The notes under the pieces: generated by a model
The model's input: only the letters and a program-made list of their open reading frames with translations
Database searches by the model: none
Told to the model about the DNA's origin: nothing
Part shown: in pieces, positions 40,735 through 49,967 of the stretch
Position numbering within the stretch: the first letter of the stretch is position 1
Layout: the number at the start of each line of letters is the position of its first letter
Assembly: GCA_002748065.1 (NCBI GenBank)
Contig: PDRJ01000040.1
Coordinates: 1-52,002, forward strand
Length of the DNA stretch: 52,002 bases
Source of the DNA: Bacteroidota bacterium
GTDB lineage: Bacteria > Bacteroidota > Bacteroidia > Bacteroidales > BM520
Direction of reading: 5' to 3'
Made by a program: the position numbers and the translations under genes

Positions 40735-43662
40735 ATGAAGCACTTAGAACAATCTATCATAGAGGAGTTTTCAAAGGCCATAAAGGGTCGTTTTCTGGTA
40801 AGCGAGGCCGATCGGTTGATGTATGCAACAGATGCTTCGGCCTACCGGGAGATTCCTCTTGCCGTGGCCATTCCCCAAACGAAGGAGGATATTCGTCAAC
40901 TTATTCTTTTAGCCCGTAAATATCAATTTTCGCTAATCCCAAGGGCAGCAGGCACCTCTCTGGCCGGGCAGGTAGTAGGAGGAGGCATTGTGGTGGACAT
41001 CAGTCAGCATCTCAACCATATTCTCCACTTCGACCCGAAAAAGAGAGAGATCACCGTTGAGCCGGGAGTGATTCTGGATGACCTGAATCGTTTTCTTAAA
41101 CCACATGGGCTCTTTTTCGGTCCGGAAGCCTCCACCGCCTCCCGCTGTAACATAGCGGGGATGGTGGGCAATAACGCCTGTGGTCTCCACTCCTTAGTTT
41201 ATGGAAGTACTCGGGAGCACACCAAATGCATTACCGCTTTTCTAAGTGATGGGACAGAGGCCACCTTTACCTCTCTCTCCCCCCAACAGTTTCAGGAGAA
41301 GTGCCGGGGAAACCGTCTGGAAAATGCACTTTACCGACAAGCAAAATCCCTCCAATCCGACGAAAAGTTTATGGAAACAGTTCGTCGGGAGTTCCCCCAC
41401 CCTGAAGTTGTACGACGCAATACCGGATACGCTTTAGACCTTCTGTTAGATTCTCCAAAAGAGGAGTTTAACTTCTGTAAACTTCTTGCAGGTTCGGAAG
41501 GAACCTTAGCTTTTTTCACGGAAATCACGCTCAATCTCGTTCCTCTCCCTCCTCCAAACAAGATTTTGGTATGTGTGCATCTAAGACAGCTTGAAGAGGC
41601 CTTGCACGCCAACCTTATTGCATTAAAATACCAACCCTCTGCCATAGAGATGATGGATGATACCATTATTTCTCTTGCAGCCAAAAACAAGCTTCAGAGG
41701 GAGAACAGCTACTTTATAAAGGGTTCTCCGGCGGCCATTCTCATTGTAGAGTTTATGGCCCTTGATGAGGTCAGCTTAAAACAGCAAGCTCAAAAAATGG
41801 AAGAGGAGATGAGAGCCGCAGGTTACGGCTACCATTTCCCCCTTATTGAAGGGAAAAACATCCAGCGGGTATGGGCTCTACGAAAGGCAGGGTTAGGCGT
41901 TCTCTCCAATACACCCGGCGATGCAAGACCCGTATCGGTTACGGAAGATACAGCGGTGCATCCGCGCCTGTTACCCGATTACATTGGAGCCTTCACTGCC
42001 ATGATGGCACGCTATGGTAAAGAGTGTGTTTATCACGCCCATATTGCCACGGGAGAGCTCCACCTGCGCCCCATCCTTAACCTAAAGAAACAGGAAGATG
42101 TGGAGCTGTTTCATCGTATTGCCCTTGAGTCGGCTCATCTGGTAAAAAAATATCGAGGAAGCCTTAGTGGAGAACATGGCGATGGCCGATTACGCGGGGA
42201 GTTTATTCCACTTATGGTAGGTGAAGAGATCTATCAGGTATTTCGTGAAGTCAAACGACAGTGGGATCCTCAAAACCTCTTTAATCCCGGAAAGATTACC
42301 GATACCCCTCCCATGAACACCTCGCTGAGGTATGAACCGGGTAAAGAGACGCGCCAGCTTAAAACCTGGTTCGATTTTAGCCGTACCCAGGGGATTGTCC
42401 GTGCAGCGGAGAAGTGCAATGGATCTGGAGACTGTCGCAAGCCTGCCGCTGCAAAGGGAACCATGTGTCCTAGCTATATGGCCACCCGCGACGAAAAAAA
42501 CAGTACCCGGGCCCGGGCAAATATCCTAAGAGAATATCTCTCTAACTCTCCCAAAACGAACCCCTTTGATCATCGGGAGATTTACGAGGTGATGGATTTA
42601 TGCCTTTCCTGCAAGGCCTGCAAGTCGGAATGCCCCTCCAACGTTGATGTGGCCAAGTTAAAGGCCGAGTTCCTCCAACACTACTATCAGAAGCATCCCA
42701 TTCCCATACGCACCTTAGCCATTGCTTATCTGAACAGTTTTTACCGAATAGGTATGGTGTGGCCGGCATTGATGAACTTCTTTATGACCCAACCATTTTT
42801 CAGTAAGCTCCTTAAACGCAGCATGGGATTTGCCACGGAACGCTCTATGCCCAAGCTCACCCGACAGACCCTTCGAGGATGGATGCGAAACCATATTAAA
42901 AAACATAATTCCAAGGCAGAGAAGGGAACAGTCTATCTCTTTGCCGATGAGTTTACCAACTATCTGGATACCTCAATAGGCGTCATCACCATACAACTTA
43001 TTAACGAGTTAGGGTACCAAGTAATCATTCCAAACCACGGCCTTAGTGCACGGACATTCCTCTCCAAGGGAATGTTGAAAAAAGCCAGGAAGATCCTCTC
43101 ACGAAATGTACGGTTGTTGGCTCCTCTTATTAGCGAGGAGACGCCCCTTGTGGGAATAGAACCTTCGGCCATTCTCGGTTTCCGTGACGAATATCCGGAT
43201 CTTGCAGAGGCCTCCTTGCAAGAGCAGGCCAGGAAGATTGCCTCCAACACACTTCTCTTTGAAGAGTTCTTTATGCGGGAAGTTAAAAAGGGAAACATCA
43301 CGGAGGCACAATTCACAGAAGAGGCTCAATCCATCTTACTCCACGGCCACTGTCAGCAAAAAGCGGTAGCCAGTACCCTACCCTTACGGGAAATGCTCAG
43401 TTTCCCCAAAGCGTATGATGTGGAAGAGATTCCCAGTGGATGTTGTGGCATGGCCGGCGCATTTGGATACGAGAAGGAACACTACTCTTTGAGCCAGAAA
43501 GTGGGGGAACTTGTGTTGCTTCCGGCCGTGAGAAATGCGAAGGAGACAACCCTTATTGTCGCTCCTGGCACCAGTTGCCGACACCAGATAAAGGATGGCA
43601 CAGGCAGAACAGCTCTCCATCCGGTGGAAGTAATGAAGAGAGCCTTAAAAAAACAGGGGTAA
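40735..43662 (+). CDS. FAD-linked oxidase with Fe-S and CCG domains (D-2-hydroxyacid dehydrogenase type)
   Basis: This 975-residue protein resembles the large GlcD-GlcF-type fusions. Residues ~20-235 are the FAD_binding_4 domain (LIPRAAGTSLAGQVVGGG). Residues ~260-530 are the FAD-oxidase C-terminal domain (SGEHGDGRLRGEF). Residues ~555-655 hold two Fe-S clusters: CNGSGDC followed by MCPSY, and CLSCKACKSECPSN. Residues ~720-975 are CCG-type domains (HGHCQQKA; SGCCGMAGAFGYE). Family members oxidise D-lactate, glycolate or D-2-hydroxyglutarate and pass electrons to a carrier; the substrate here is open. The ATG follows directly on the lplA stop codon (TAGATG). Confidence 0.92.
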   Translation: MKHLEQSIIEEFSKAIKGRFLVSEADRLMYATDASAYREIPLAVAIPQTKEDIRQLILLARKYQFSLIPRAAGTSLAGQVVGGGIVVDISQHLNHILHFDPKKREITVEPGVILDDLNRFLKPHGLFFGPEASTASRCNIAGMVGNNACGLHSLVYGSTREHTKCITAFLSDGTEATFTSLSPQQFQEKCRGNRLENALYRQAKSLQSDEKFMETVRREFPHPEVVRRNTGYALDLLLDSPKEEFNFCKLLAGSEGTLAFFTEITLNLVPLPPPNKILVCVHLRQLEEALHANLIALKYQPSAIEMMDDTIISLAAKNKLQRENSYFIKGSPAAILIVEFMALDEVSLKQQAQKMEEEMRAAGYGYHFPLIEGKNIQRVWALRKAGLGVLSNTPGDARPVSVTEDTAVHPRLLPDYIGAFTAMMARYGKECVYHAHIATGELHLRPILNLKKQEDVELFHRIALESAHLVKKYRGSLSGEHGDGRLRGEFIPLMVGEEIYQVFREVKRQWDPQNLFNPGKITDTPPMNTSLRYEPGKETRQLKTWFDFSRTQGIVRAAEKCNGSGDCRKPAAAKGTMCPSYMATRDEKNSTRARANILREYLSNSPKTNPFDHREIYEVMDLCLSCKACKSECPSNVDVAKLKAEFLQHYYQKHPIPIRTLAIAYLNSFYRIGMVWPALMNFFMTQPFFSKLLKRSMGFATERSMPKLTRQTLRGWMRNHIKKHNSKAEKGTVYLFADEFTNYLDTSIGVITIQLINELGYQVIIPNHGLSARTFLSKGMLKKARKILSRNVRLLAPLISEETPLVGIEPSAILGFRDEYPDLAEASLQEQARKIASNTLLFEEFFMREVKKGNITEAQFTEEAQSILLHGHCQQKAVASTLPLREMLSFPKAYDVEEIPSGCCGMAGAFGYEKEHYSLSQKVGELVLLPAVRNAKETTLIVAPGTSCRHQIKDGTGRTALHPVEVMKRALKKQG

Positions 43663-43663
43663 C

Positions 43664-43822
43664 ATCTCTATCCATAAAGCCGGGATTTGAAAGAAGCATT
43701 TGTATAGAAGATTCAAATGCGAGACTTGTAACAATTGAAATAGGGAGGTTTACCAAGGTAAATGCCCCTTTGGAAGACAAGCATCACAAAGAAGTTGGAA
43801 TTTATCCATACGTTATAAGGAT
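43664..43822 (+). repeat. Dispersed repeat, copy D (diverged)
   Basis: The block reads TCTATCCATAAAG at the left, TGTATAGAA and AGACTTGT inside, and TTTGGAAGACAAGC at the right, in the same order and spacing as copy A but with many substitutions. It begins at the stop codon of the FAD/Fe-S gene and fills most of the space to the converging purine nucleoside phosphorylase gene. Confidence 0.7.
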
Positions 43823-43835
43823 AGCTGTAACCAGC

Positions 43836-44648
43836 TTACAACTTCTCAATAATCCCTTCAAATAATATTTTCATCTTTTCGGCAGCCCTATCGGCAGCAT
43901 CGATAACCTCTTCAGCATCATTTTTATACCCCTCATGGAAGGTGTGCGCTTCATTGGTAATCACAGAGACACCAAAGACCTTTATATCCATGTGACGAGC
44001 GACAATCACCTCCGGAACAGTGGACATTCCACACACGTCGGCTCCTGCCAAGCCAAAGAAGCGATACTCGGAGGGAGTTTCATAAGTTGGCCCAGTGGAT
44101 CCCAGGTAAACCCCCTTATGAAGGGCCATATTGTGCTTCTCTGCCACCTCATCAGCTATGGCTATTAAACCTCGATCGTAGGGAAAGGTCATATCGGGAA
44201 AACGAGGTCCTAAATCTTCCTCGTTTTTACCGATCAATGGATTGGGCATCAGGTTGATATGATCTACAATCACCATAAGATCTCCAACACGATAGGAGGC
44301 ATTGATACCTCCGGCAGCATTGGAGACAAAGAGTTGTTCAATTCCCAAAAAGTGCATAACACGCACGGGGTAGGTGACCTGCTTGGGAGTATAACCTTCG
44401 TAAAAATGAAACCGTCCCTGCAAGGCCATTACCGGTTTTCCTCCCAGCCTGCCAATGATTAGGTTTCCCTTGTGGCCTATGGCTGTAGAGAGGGGAAAGT
44501 GAGGGATCTCCCCATACGGAATAACGACATCTTTTTCAATGGCTTCTGCCAGTTCTCCCAGGCCACTACCCAGGATGATGGCAACTTTTGGCCGCAGTTT
44601 GGTTCGTGTTTGAATATAGGCTGCGCTCTCTTTAAAATGTGCAATCAT
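43836..44648 (-). CDS. Purine nucleoside phosphorylase (trimeric type)
   Basis: This 270-residue enzyme splits inosine and guanosine (and deoxy forms) with phosphate. The trimeric PNP motifs are intact: [27 protein letters not shown] with the phosphate-binding His, [20 protein letters not shown], and [13 protein letters not shown]. Further on come GMSTVPEVI, where the Met contacts the ribose, and VSVITNEA with the purine-binding Asn. The length is normal. It lies 3 bases after the stop of the upstream amidohydrolase gene, forming a purine-salvage operon. Confidence 0.96.
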   Translation of the reverse strand: MIAHFKESAAYIQTRTKLRPKVAIILGSGLGELAEAIEKDVVIPYGEIPHFPLSTAIGHKGNLIIGRLGGKPVMALQGRFHFYEGYTPKQVTYPVRVMHFLGIEQLFVSNAAGGINASYRVGDLMVIVDHINLMPNPLIGKNEEDLGPRFPDMTFPYDRGLIAIADEVAEKHNMALHKGVYLGSTGPTYETPSEYRFFGLAGADVCGMSTVPEVIVARHMDIKVFGVSVITNEAHTFHEGYKNDAEEVIDAADRAAEKMKILFEGIIEKL

Positions 44649-44651
44649 AGG

Positions 44652-45911
44652 TTATCGATTTATCCAGTTCTTAGCCGTCTTAGCGGCCATATTAATAATC
44701 TCTTCTTCTCCCTCCACATGGCGGTTTTCCATAAGAATCTTCCCGTCACAAATTACGGTATCGATGCAATGACCTCCAGCAGAGTAAACGAGGTTGGCGT
44801 TAAGGTTATGTAGTGGAACCAGAGCAGGATCTGAAAGATTTATTAAGTTTAAATCGGCCAGATAGCCCTCCTCGACCTTCCCCAATTTAAGACCGAAAAT
44901 CCGTCCTCCATTTTCAGTGCTCAGTTGCATTACCTCGTCTACAGGGAGGGCAGAAGGGTCACAACGCCAGCCTTTTTGTAAAAGGCTGGCCACCTTCATA
45001 GCCTCCAACATATCGAGATTATTGCTTGAGGAACAGCCATCTGTGCCAAGTCCCACACAGACACCAGCCTCTTTCAGTTCGTAATAAGGGAATTTATATC
45101 CGGAAGCCAGTTTAAGATTCGAGTTGGGATTATGAACCACCTTAACCTTTCTTCTTCCCAACAGATCAATATCATGATCTGAAAGCCACAAGCCATGAGC
45201 AATGACCACATTCTCATCCAGGATGCCCAATTGTTCCAAATACTCCACGGGGCGGTAGCCAAAATGTTGGATCGCATTACGCACTTCTGTTTCTGTCTCC
45301 GAGAGGTGGATATGATAGAGCAAACCGTGGCGATCGGCAAAGTCCTTGGCCCATTTTAGGGTGTCACCAGAGACCGTATAGATGGCATGGGGTCCCATGG
45401 CAAAGCGAATACGTGAGGTAGCATAGTGTTTGGATTCTTCAAAGAGCCGTTGTGTTTCCTCTTTCACTTCTGCTGCTTTCTTCTCTTCAAAGTTATCCAA
45501 AACTACCGCCGAGAGGACGGCTCGCAAACCCATCTCTTCCACAGCTCGCGCTGTACCATGAAAAAACCAATACATATCGTTAAAGAGCGTTGTTCCCGAC
45601 TTAATCATCTCCAAACAGCCCAACTTGGCTCCCCAATAGACATCCTCCTCTACAAGTTTAGCCTCATAGGGCCAAATCTTTTCCTGTAACCACTCCTCCA
45701 GCCACATATCTTCTGCAAAACCACGAAATAGGGTCATGGCGTTGTGGGTATGGGCATTTACAAAAGAGGGAATGGCTGCCTTTCCCGTACCATCAATCAC
45801 CCTATCGGCATCGATATGGATTCCCTTTTCAATCCGTTCGATCTTATTCTCACGAATATAGATGTCTACGATAGCGCCCTTGAGGTAGATATTCTTTATT
45901 AAAATACACAT
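44652..45911 (-). CDS. Amidohydrolase of the MtaD/SAH deaminase (TrzN/AtzB-like) group
   Basis: This 419-residue protein has the metal-dependent amidohydrolase layout. A short beta domain is split between both ends. Metal ligands are HTH (FVNAHTHNAMTLFRG), a histidine in HIHLSETETE, one in IAHGLW, and the aspartate in GLGTDGCSSSNNLDM. The best match in pattern is 5-methylthioadenosine/S-adenosylhomocysteine deaminase. A phosphorylase gene directly downstream fits nucleoside salvage: deamination to an inosine-type product, then phosphorolysis. Other deaminase substrates (guanine, cytosine) are possible. Confidence 0.85.
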   Translation of the reverse strand: MCILIKNIYLKGAIVDIYIRENKIERIEKGIHIDADRVIDGTGKAAIPSFVNAHTHNAMTLFRGFAEDMWLEEWLQEKIWPYEAKLVEEDVYWGAKLGCLEMIKSGTTLFNDMYWFFHGTARAVEEMGLRAVLSAVVLDNFEEKKAAEVKEETQRLFEESKHYATSRIRFAMGPHAIYTVSGDTLKWAKDFADRHGLLYHIHLSETETEVRNAIQHFGYRPVEYLEQLGILDENVVIAHGLWLSDHDIDLLGRRKVKVVHNPNSNLKLASGYKFPYYELKEAGVCVGLGTDGCSSSNNLDMLEAMKVASLLQKGWRCDPSALPVDEVMQLSTENGGRIFGLKLGKVEEGYLADLNLINLSDPALVPLHNLNANLVYSAGGHCIDTVICDGKILMENRHVEGEEEIINMAAKTAKNWINR

Positions 45912-45939
45912 GAAATATCATTTCTAATTCTGAGAAGCA

Positions 45940-45947
45940 CAAAAGTA
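45940..45947 (-). promoter_or_regulatory. -7 box (TACTTTTG) of the amidohydrolase-PNP operon
   Basis: The minus-strand TACTTTTG fits the consensus and sits 29 bases before the start codon. Confidence 0.55.
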
Positions 45948-46012
45948 GCAGAAATATTGGTACCAAAGCGGAGAATATCACCTCCAACTTGTCTACAAAA
46001 AAAAGTTTTTTG

Positions 46013-46020
46013 TAAATTTG
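46013..46020 (+). promoter_or_regulatory. -7 box (TAAATTTG) of the tRNA-Arg gene
   Basis: TAAATTTG ends 16 bases before the tRNA 5' end, and a TTG at 45989-45991 is a possible -33 element. Confidence 0.65.
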
Positions 46021-46036
46021 CACCCCGTTTGGGACT

Positions 46037-46109
<73 letters not shown>

Positions 46110-46117
46110 CAGGAAAC

Positions 46118-46149
46118 AAAAAAGCCACCGAATCTCGATGGCTTTTTTT
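46118..46149. terminator. Terminator between tRNA-Arg and the converging flavoprotein gene
   Basis: AAAAAAGCCA pairs with TGGCTTTTTT around a short CGA/TCG inner stem. With A- and T-tracts on both sides it can act in both directions, ending the tRNA and the converging gene at 46162. Confidence 0.85.
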
Positions 46150-46161
46150 AGTGGTACAACA

Positions 46162-47154
46162 CTATTCAATACCAGCAAAGTGTTTCATAAATTGTACACG
46201 TGTATAGGAGGCCGGATCGTCAGCCCTTTTCATGCTCAACTTTCCTCTAAAATCATCGATGCGCTCATAGTCATGGGCCTTCATCCACTCTCTCACCCTA
46301 TTATTGGCCTTCTCAATTTCACCAAAACCATGCTGATATAGGGCAGAAACCATTTGAACAGCTTTAGCCCCTGACAACAGTTGCTTTATAACGGCATCAC
46401 CATGATGGATCCCGGTACTGGCACACAGGTCACACTGCACATCTGAGGATAAAATACCGATCCAACGCATGGCGTTATAATACTCTTGATCCGTAGAGAA
46501 GCGCGCCCCCCCGGTAAGTTTAAATTTTTCAATATCAATATCTGGCATCAGAAAGCGATTAAACATCACAATACCATCTAACTCCGTGTAAGAGAGTTTT
46601 GTAATCCAATGTGCCATATCGGTAAAATAACTACCGATCTTTATGGCCAAGGGCAATTTTGTGGATGCCTTTACTTTTTCTATAATTTGTAGATAGGTTT
46701 CTTTGTAGTCGCTGCCGCTCTTTTCTCGATCCACAGGAAGAACAAACACATTCAATTCCAAAGCATCAGCTCCAGCTTCTTCCATCTTTTGGGCAAAATC
46801 CACCCATTCGGAAGCGCTGTAACAGTGAACACTGGCAATAATTGGAATATCCACCTCCTCTTTCGCTCGGCGAATAAGGGAAAGATACTCTCCCAACTGA
46901 TGATCACGGGCATAGTTACCAATGAGATCATAGGCTTCTGTATAACCAAAACCGGAATGGGCTTCATTTTCACGAATTTGTCGTTGCGCTTCATGCTGAA
47001 TCTGCTCCTCAAAGAGCGATTTTAGCACAATAGCACCTGCTCCTTGCGAGGCTATCTTTTTCAAATTATCAATGGTATGCGTAAGACCACTACTTCCGGC
47101 TATAATAGGACTTTTCAGGGTAAGCCCAAGATACTGGGTTCTTAAATCAGTCAT
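46162..47154 (-). CDS. Dihydroorotate-dehydrogenase-like flavoprotein
   Basis: This 330-residue TIM-barrel protein resembles class 1 dihydroorotate dehydrogenases. LGLTLKSPIIAGSSGLT is the FMN-side start, AIKIGSYF has the flavin lysine, and LSGAKAVQMVSALYQHGF is the C-terminal FMN-phosphate region. The segment that in class 1A enzymes reads N-x-S-C-P-N with the catalytic cysteine here reads ELNVFVLPVDREKSG, with no cysteine. It may therefore not be the pyrimidine-pathway enzyme; Bacteroidota genomes often carry such a paralogue. No partner gene suggests a substrate. Confidence 0.8.
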   Translation of the reverse strand: MTDLRTQYLGLTLKSPIIAGSSGLTHTIDNLKKIASQGAGAIVLKSLFEEQIQHEAQRQIRENEAHSGFGYTEAYDLIGNYARDHQLGEYLSLIRRAKEEVDIPIIASVHCYSASEWVDFAQKMEEAGADALELNVFVLPVDREKSGSDYKETYLQIIEKVKASTKLPLAIKIGSYFTDMAHWITKLSYTELDGIVMFNRFLMPDIDIEKFKLTGGARFSTDQEYYNAMRWIGILSSDVQCDLCASTGIHHGDAVIKQLLSGAKAVQMVSALYQHGFGEIEKANNRVREWMKAHDYERIDDFRGKLSMKRADDPASYTRVQFMKHFAGIE

Positions 47155-47230
47155 AAATCAAATTATTTTATGAGGGTAAAGATAACAATAATTTGTGACT
47201 ACGCTCTACCATTACTGTTAAAAACCTCCA

Positions 47231-47268
47231 CGTTATGGAGAGACACTATTTCGTGTCTGTCCATAACG
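47231..47268. repeat. Hairpin formed by the left end of copy E and an extra inverted arm
   Basis: CGTTATGGAGAGACAC at 47231-47246 is complementary, with one mismatch, to GTGTCTGTCCATAACG at 47253-47268. The spacer is 6 bases. The second arm is the left end of dispersed-repeat copy E, so a piece of a second copy lies head to head with it. Confidence 0.7.
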
Positions 47269-47403
47269 TCAGCGTTTTGAAAAGAGGCTGTATAGAACGT
47301 TGGAATTCGAGGCTTGTGAAGGCTGAAACAGATAAGATTACTGAGGTAAATGACCATCGGGAAGAGAAGCATCACGAAGAGGTCGGACGTTCTGGACGGA
47401 CTC
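47251..47403 (+). repeat. 153-bp dispersed intergenic repeat, copy E (full length)
   Basis: The block aligns without gaps to copies A and B (same 153-bp length) from GTGTCTGTCCATAACGTC to GTCGGACGTTCTGGACGGACTC, with moderate substitution. Left and right end changes match each other (AACGTC/GACGTT where copy A has AAAGTC/GACTTT), which keeps the ends complementary. It lies between two minus-strand genes. Confidence 0.8.
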
Positions 47404-47462
47404 GCAACAATGCACTCTTCCTATAGAAGGGGTATCGCTCCTAAAGGCTAAAGAGGGAATGG

Positions 47463-48311
47463 TCAATCCACATTTGCACGATAGTATTCAATCAAGCCCT
47501 CCACAGGGTTGGGGAGTACATGGGCGACGGTCATCGCAAATTTTTGGGCTACCCCTTCAAGAATAGCACGATAGTGATAGGCCACGGACCCCACAAAGGA
47601 GAGTTTTTGATTTTTGTAGTTGGTGTAACGGGACACCTGGTGTACAAAGAAGTCCGAAAAGCTGGATTCAATAATATTTTTAATAAAAGGATCCGTACTT
47701 CTTTCATGAATAAAGGGGCTAAAGGAGCCAAAAAAGGCATTGGGCAAGGGTTGGTTATAGATGGCATCCATCACCTTCTCAAAAGAGAGTTTAAATTCCT
47801 CTTCCAACGCATTTCGAATATCCAGGGGAAGGGTATCACGCAGATAATGCGCCATCAAACGTTTGCCAAAATCGGTACCACTACCCTCGTCGCCATAAAA
47901 ATAGCCCACGGAGGGGACATTTTCCACCACTTCATGACCATCATAGAGGCAGGAATTTGATCCTGTACCGAGGATACAGGCAATTCCGGGTTCATCTTTC
48001 AAGACCGCTCTTGCAGATCCTAACAGATCGTGGTACACCTCAATGGTTGCTCCGGGATAGAATTTAAGCAAAATGGAACGCACCAGCTCCTGTTTTGACG
48101 CCGTACTACAACCACTTCCATAGAAAAAGACCTTACGAATTCTCTCCGAGGAGATCTTTTTTTCAAGATGTTCACTTATTATCTGTTTCAAGACGGAAGG
48201 ATCCGAATAGTATGGGTTAAACCCTGCTGTTTGCACAAACGTCATGGCTTGATTCTGATTCAACAGCACCCAATCGGTCTTTGTAGATCCGGAATCTGCA
48301 ATTAAGATCAT
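47463..48311 (-). CDS. BadF/BadG/BcrA-type ATPase, N-acetylglucosamine-kinase-like
   Basis: This 282-residue protein has the ASKHA sugar-kinase fold. MILIADSGSTKTDWVLL is the phosphate-1 motif, CILGTGSNSCLYDG is phosphate-2, and GYFYGDEGSGTDFGKRL is the region typical of eukaryote-like GlcNAc kinases. Closely similar proteins in Bacteroidota are annotated as N-acetylglucosamine kinase-like ATPases. It probably phosphorylates an amino sugar from peptidoglycan or glycan turnover. A -7 box (TATCTTTG on the minus strand, 48335-48342) precedes it. Confidence 0.85.
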   Translation of the reverse strand: MILIADSGSTKTDWVLLNQNQAMTFVQTAGFNPYYSDPSVLKQIISEHLEKKISSERIRKVFFYGSGCSTASKQELVRSILLKFYPGATIEVYHDLLGSARAVLKDEPGIACILGTGSNSCLYDGHEVVENVPSVGYFYGDEGSGTDFGKRLMAHYLRDTLPLDIRNALEEEFKLSFEKVMDAIYNQPLPNAFFGSFSPFIHERSTDPFIKNIIESSFSDFFVHQVSRYTNYKNQKLSFVGSVAYHYRAILEGVAQKFAMTVAHVLPNPVEGLIEYYRANVD

Positions 48312-48334
48312 ACGGTTATTTATTAACGTTCGTG

Positions 48335-48342
48335 CAAAGATA
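48335..48342 (-). promoter_or_regulatory. -7 box (TATCTTTG) of the BadF-type kinase gene
   Basis: TATCTTTG on the minus strand lies 24 bases before the start codon. Confidence 0.6.
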
Positions 48343-48402
48343 GGCTTATTTTTCTGGAAAAAAAGAGGAGGCCATTCCCCTCAGATATTGAAAAAATAGT
48401 TC

Positions 48403-48410
48403 TATATTTG
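48403..48410 (+). promoter_or_regulatory. -7 box (TATATTTG) of the tRNA-Gly gene
   Basis: TATATTTG ends 9 bases before the tRNA 5' end. Confidence 0.65.
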
Positions 48411-48419
48411 CAGCCACCA

Positions 48420-48492
48420 GCGGCAGTAGCTCAGTTGGTAGAGCATCAGCTTCCCAAGCTGAGGGTCGTGGGTTCGAGTCCCATTTGCCGCT
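48420..48492 (+). tRNA. tRNA-Gly(CCC)
   Basis: The 73-nt cloverleaf has acceptor GCGGCAG/TTGCCGC (one G-U pair), D arm GCTC/GAGC, and anticodon stem TCAGC/GCTGA around loop TTCCCAA (anticodon CCC). The T arm is GTGGG-TTCGAGT-CCCAT. The CCA is not encoded. The 3' end lies 51 bases from the stop of the converging sugar-transferase gene, with no clear terminator between. Confidence 0.97.
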
Positions 48493-48542
48493 CTCACTTT
48501 TGCATAGCGCAGAGCACTTATCAACTTTCGATGTGGAGAGGG

Positions 48543-49961
48543 CTATTTTCCGCGCCCTTGCAGTACAATAAGAACAGTATATATCAGAATTTTAAAGTCC
48601 ATGGCCAGGGACATGTTCTCCAGGTAGAGGATATCATACTTCAAGCGCTCTACCATTTCATCTACATTCTCCGCGTAACCGTACTTCACCTGCCCCCAAG
48701 AGGTTATGCCGGGTTTAATCTTAAGTAACAGCCGGTTATAGGGGGCTTTTTGAGCAATCTGATCAATATAATATTGGCGTTCGGGACGTGGTCCGACGAT
48801 ACTCATATCACCTTTCAACACCGTATAGAACTGGGGCAGCTCATCAAGACGATACTTTCTCATGATCTTTCCAAACTTAGTAATTCGAGGATCATCTTTT
48901 GATGAAAGTTGAGGACCATACTGTTCGGCATTCACAAACATGGAACGAAATTTATGCATACGAAACGGTTTCCCATTCTTTCCCACACGTTCCTGGCTAT
49001 AGAAGATGGGCCCTGGAGAACTCATCTTTACCCCTATGGCCGTGAAAAGGTAGACGGGAGCTAGTAAAAGCAATGCCAAAGAAGACATCACAATATCAAT
49101 TCCCCTTTTCAAGGTTTGCTGCCAAACCGGCATAATCTCCGGAACGACCTCCACAAGGGGGGTACTAAAAATCCCCGTAGTACGCACCGTACCAAATAGA
49201 AAGTCTTGCATGTTGGGTATTATTTTTATTAAAACGTCACAGGGTTCCAGCGTTGCAATGATATTCTCCACAGTATCATTCTCGGAACGCTCTATAGCGA
49301 TAATTACCTCCTCAATATGATGTTCCTTGATAATTCGGGGTAACTCACTATAGTGCCCTAAATGTGGAAGATAAGAGGATATGCGGTAATGGTCGTAATG
49401 GATCGCATTGGTAAATCCCACAAAGATATTTCCGGAAGACTTCTCCTGATTCTCAATTTCGTTATACACCGTAATGGCATTCCCATTGCTTCCCACAATT
49501 ACCGTAGGAAAGCCAATACGGCGGTTATGAATCCGATAGGCCGTGATTGAGGTAAGAATTACCCGGAAGAGGTAGGTAAAAAAGAAGTGAACCGAAAGAA
49601 AAAACAGGAAAGAGGAGTAATAGGACTTGTAAGAGATCACCGTATCATCCAAAATCAATACAAAGAAAATAATAATGCCTCCAATGAGGGTAATCAACAA
49701 GGTTTGTCCCAACTCTTTTACCCTGGATTTTCGATACACTTTTCGGTAAGTTCCCGTAACCACATAGAGTATCCACCAAAAAGCTACGACAATAGTAACG
49801 CCAAGATAATAGTTGGCATCCACATAAACCTGTCCTAAATTTTCATGGAGAGGTGCTTCAGCGCTATACTTTCGAAAAAGGAAAAACAACGACCAGGCGA
49901 TCCACGCAGAGAGCAGATCAAGCAACACATACTTCAAAACCTGTATTCGTTTATTCATCAT
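48543..49961 (-). CDS. Undecaprenyl-phosphate sugar-1-phosphate transferase (WcaJ/WbaP-like)
   Basis: This 472-residue membrane protein starts surface-polysaccharide repeat units on the lipid carrier. Four hydrophobic segments fill residues ~8-145. A CoA-binding-like domain follows (~150-265: VIVGSNGNAITVYNEIE). The catalytic PglC-like domain covers ~280-472: KRGIDIVMSSLALLLLAPVY re-entrant helix, GPIFYSQERVGKNGKPF, the MHKFRSM motif, DELPQFYTVLKGDMSIVGPR and PGITSWGQVKYGY. All hallmark residues are present. Sugar specificity (glucose, galactose or other) is not readable. It is the last gene of a minus-strand run with the lipoprotein and oxidoreductase genes upstream. Confidence 0.93.
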   Translation of the reverse strand: MMNKRIQVLKYVLLDLLSAWIAWSLFFLFRKYSAEAPLHENLGQVYVDANYYLGVTIVVAFWWILYVVTGTYRKVYRKSRVKELGQTLLITLIGGIIIFFVLILDDTVISYKSYYSSFLFFLSVHFFFTYLFRVILTSITAYRIHNRRIGFPTVIVGSNGNAITVYNEIENQEKSSGNIFVGFTNAIHYDHYRISSYLPHLGHYSELPRIIKEHHIEEVIIAIERSENDTVENIIATLEPCDVLIKIIPNMQDFLFGTVRTTGIFSTPLVEVVPEIMPVWQQTLKRGIDIVMSSLALLLLAPVYLFTAIGVKMSSPGPIFYSQERVGKNGKPFRMHKFRSMFVNAEQYGPQLSSKDDPRITKFGKIMRKYRLDELPQFYTVLKGDMSIVGPRPERQYYIDQIAQKAPYNRLLLKIKPGITSWGQVKYGYAENVDEMVERLKYDILYLENMSLAMDFKILIYTVLIVLQGRGK

Positions 49962-49967
49962 ATCTCC

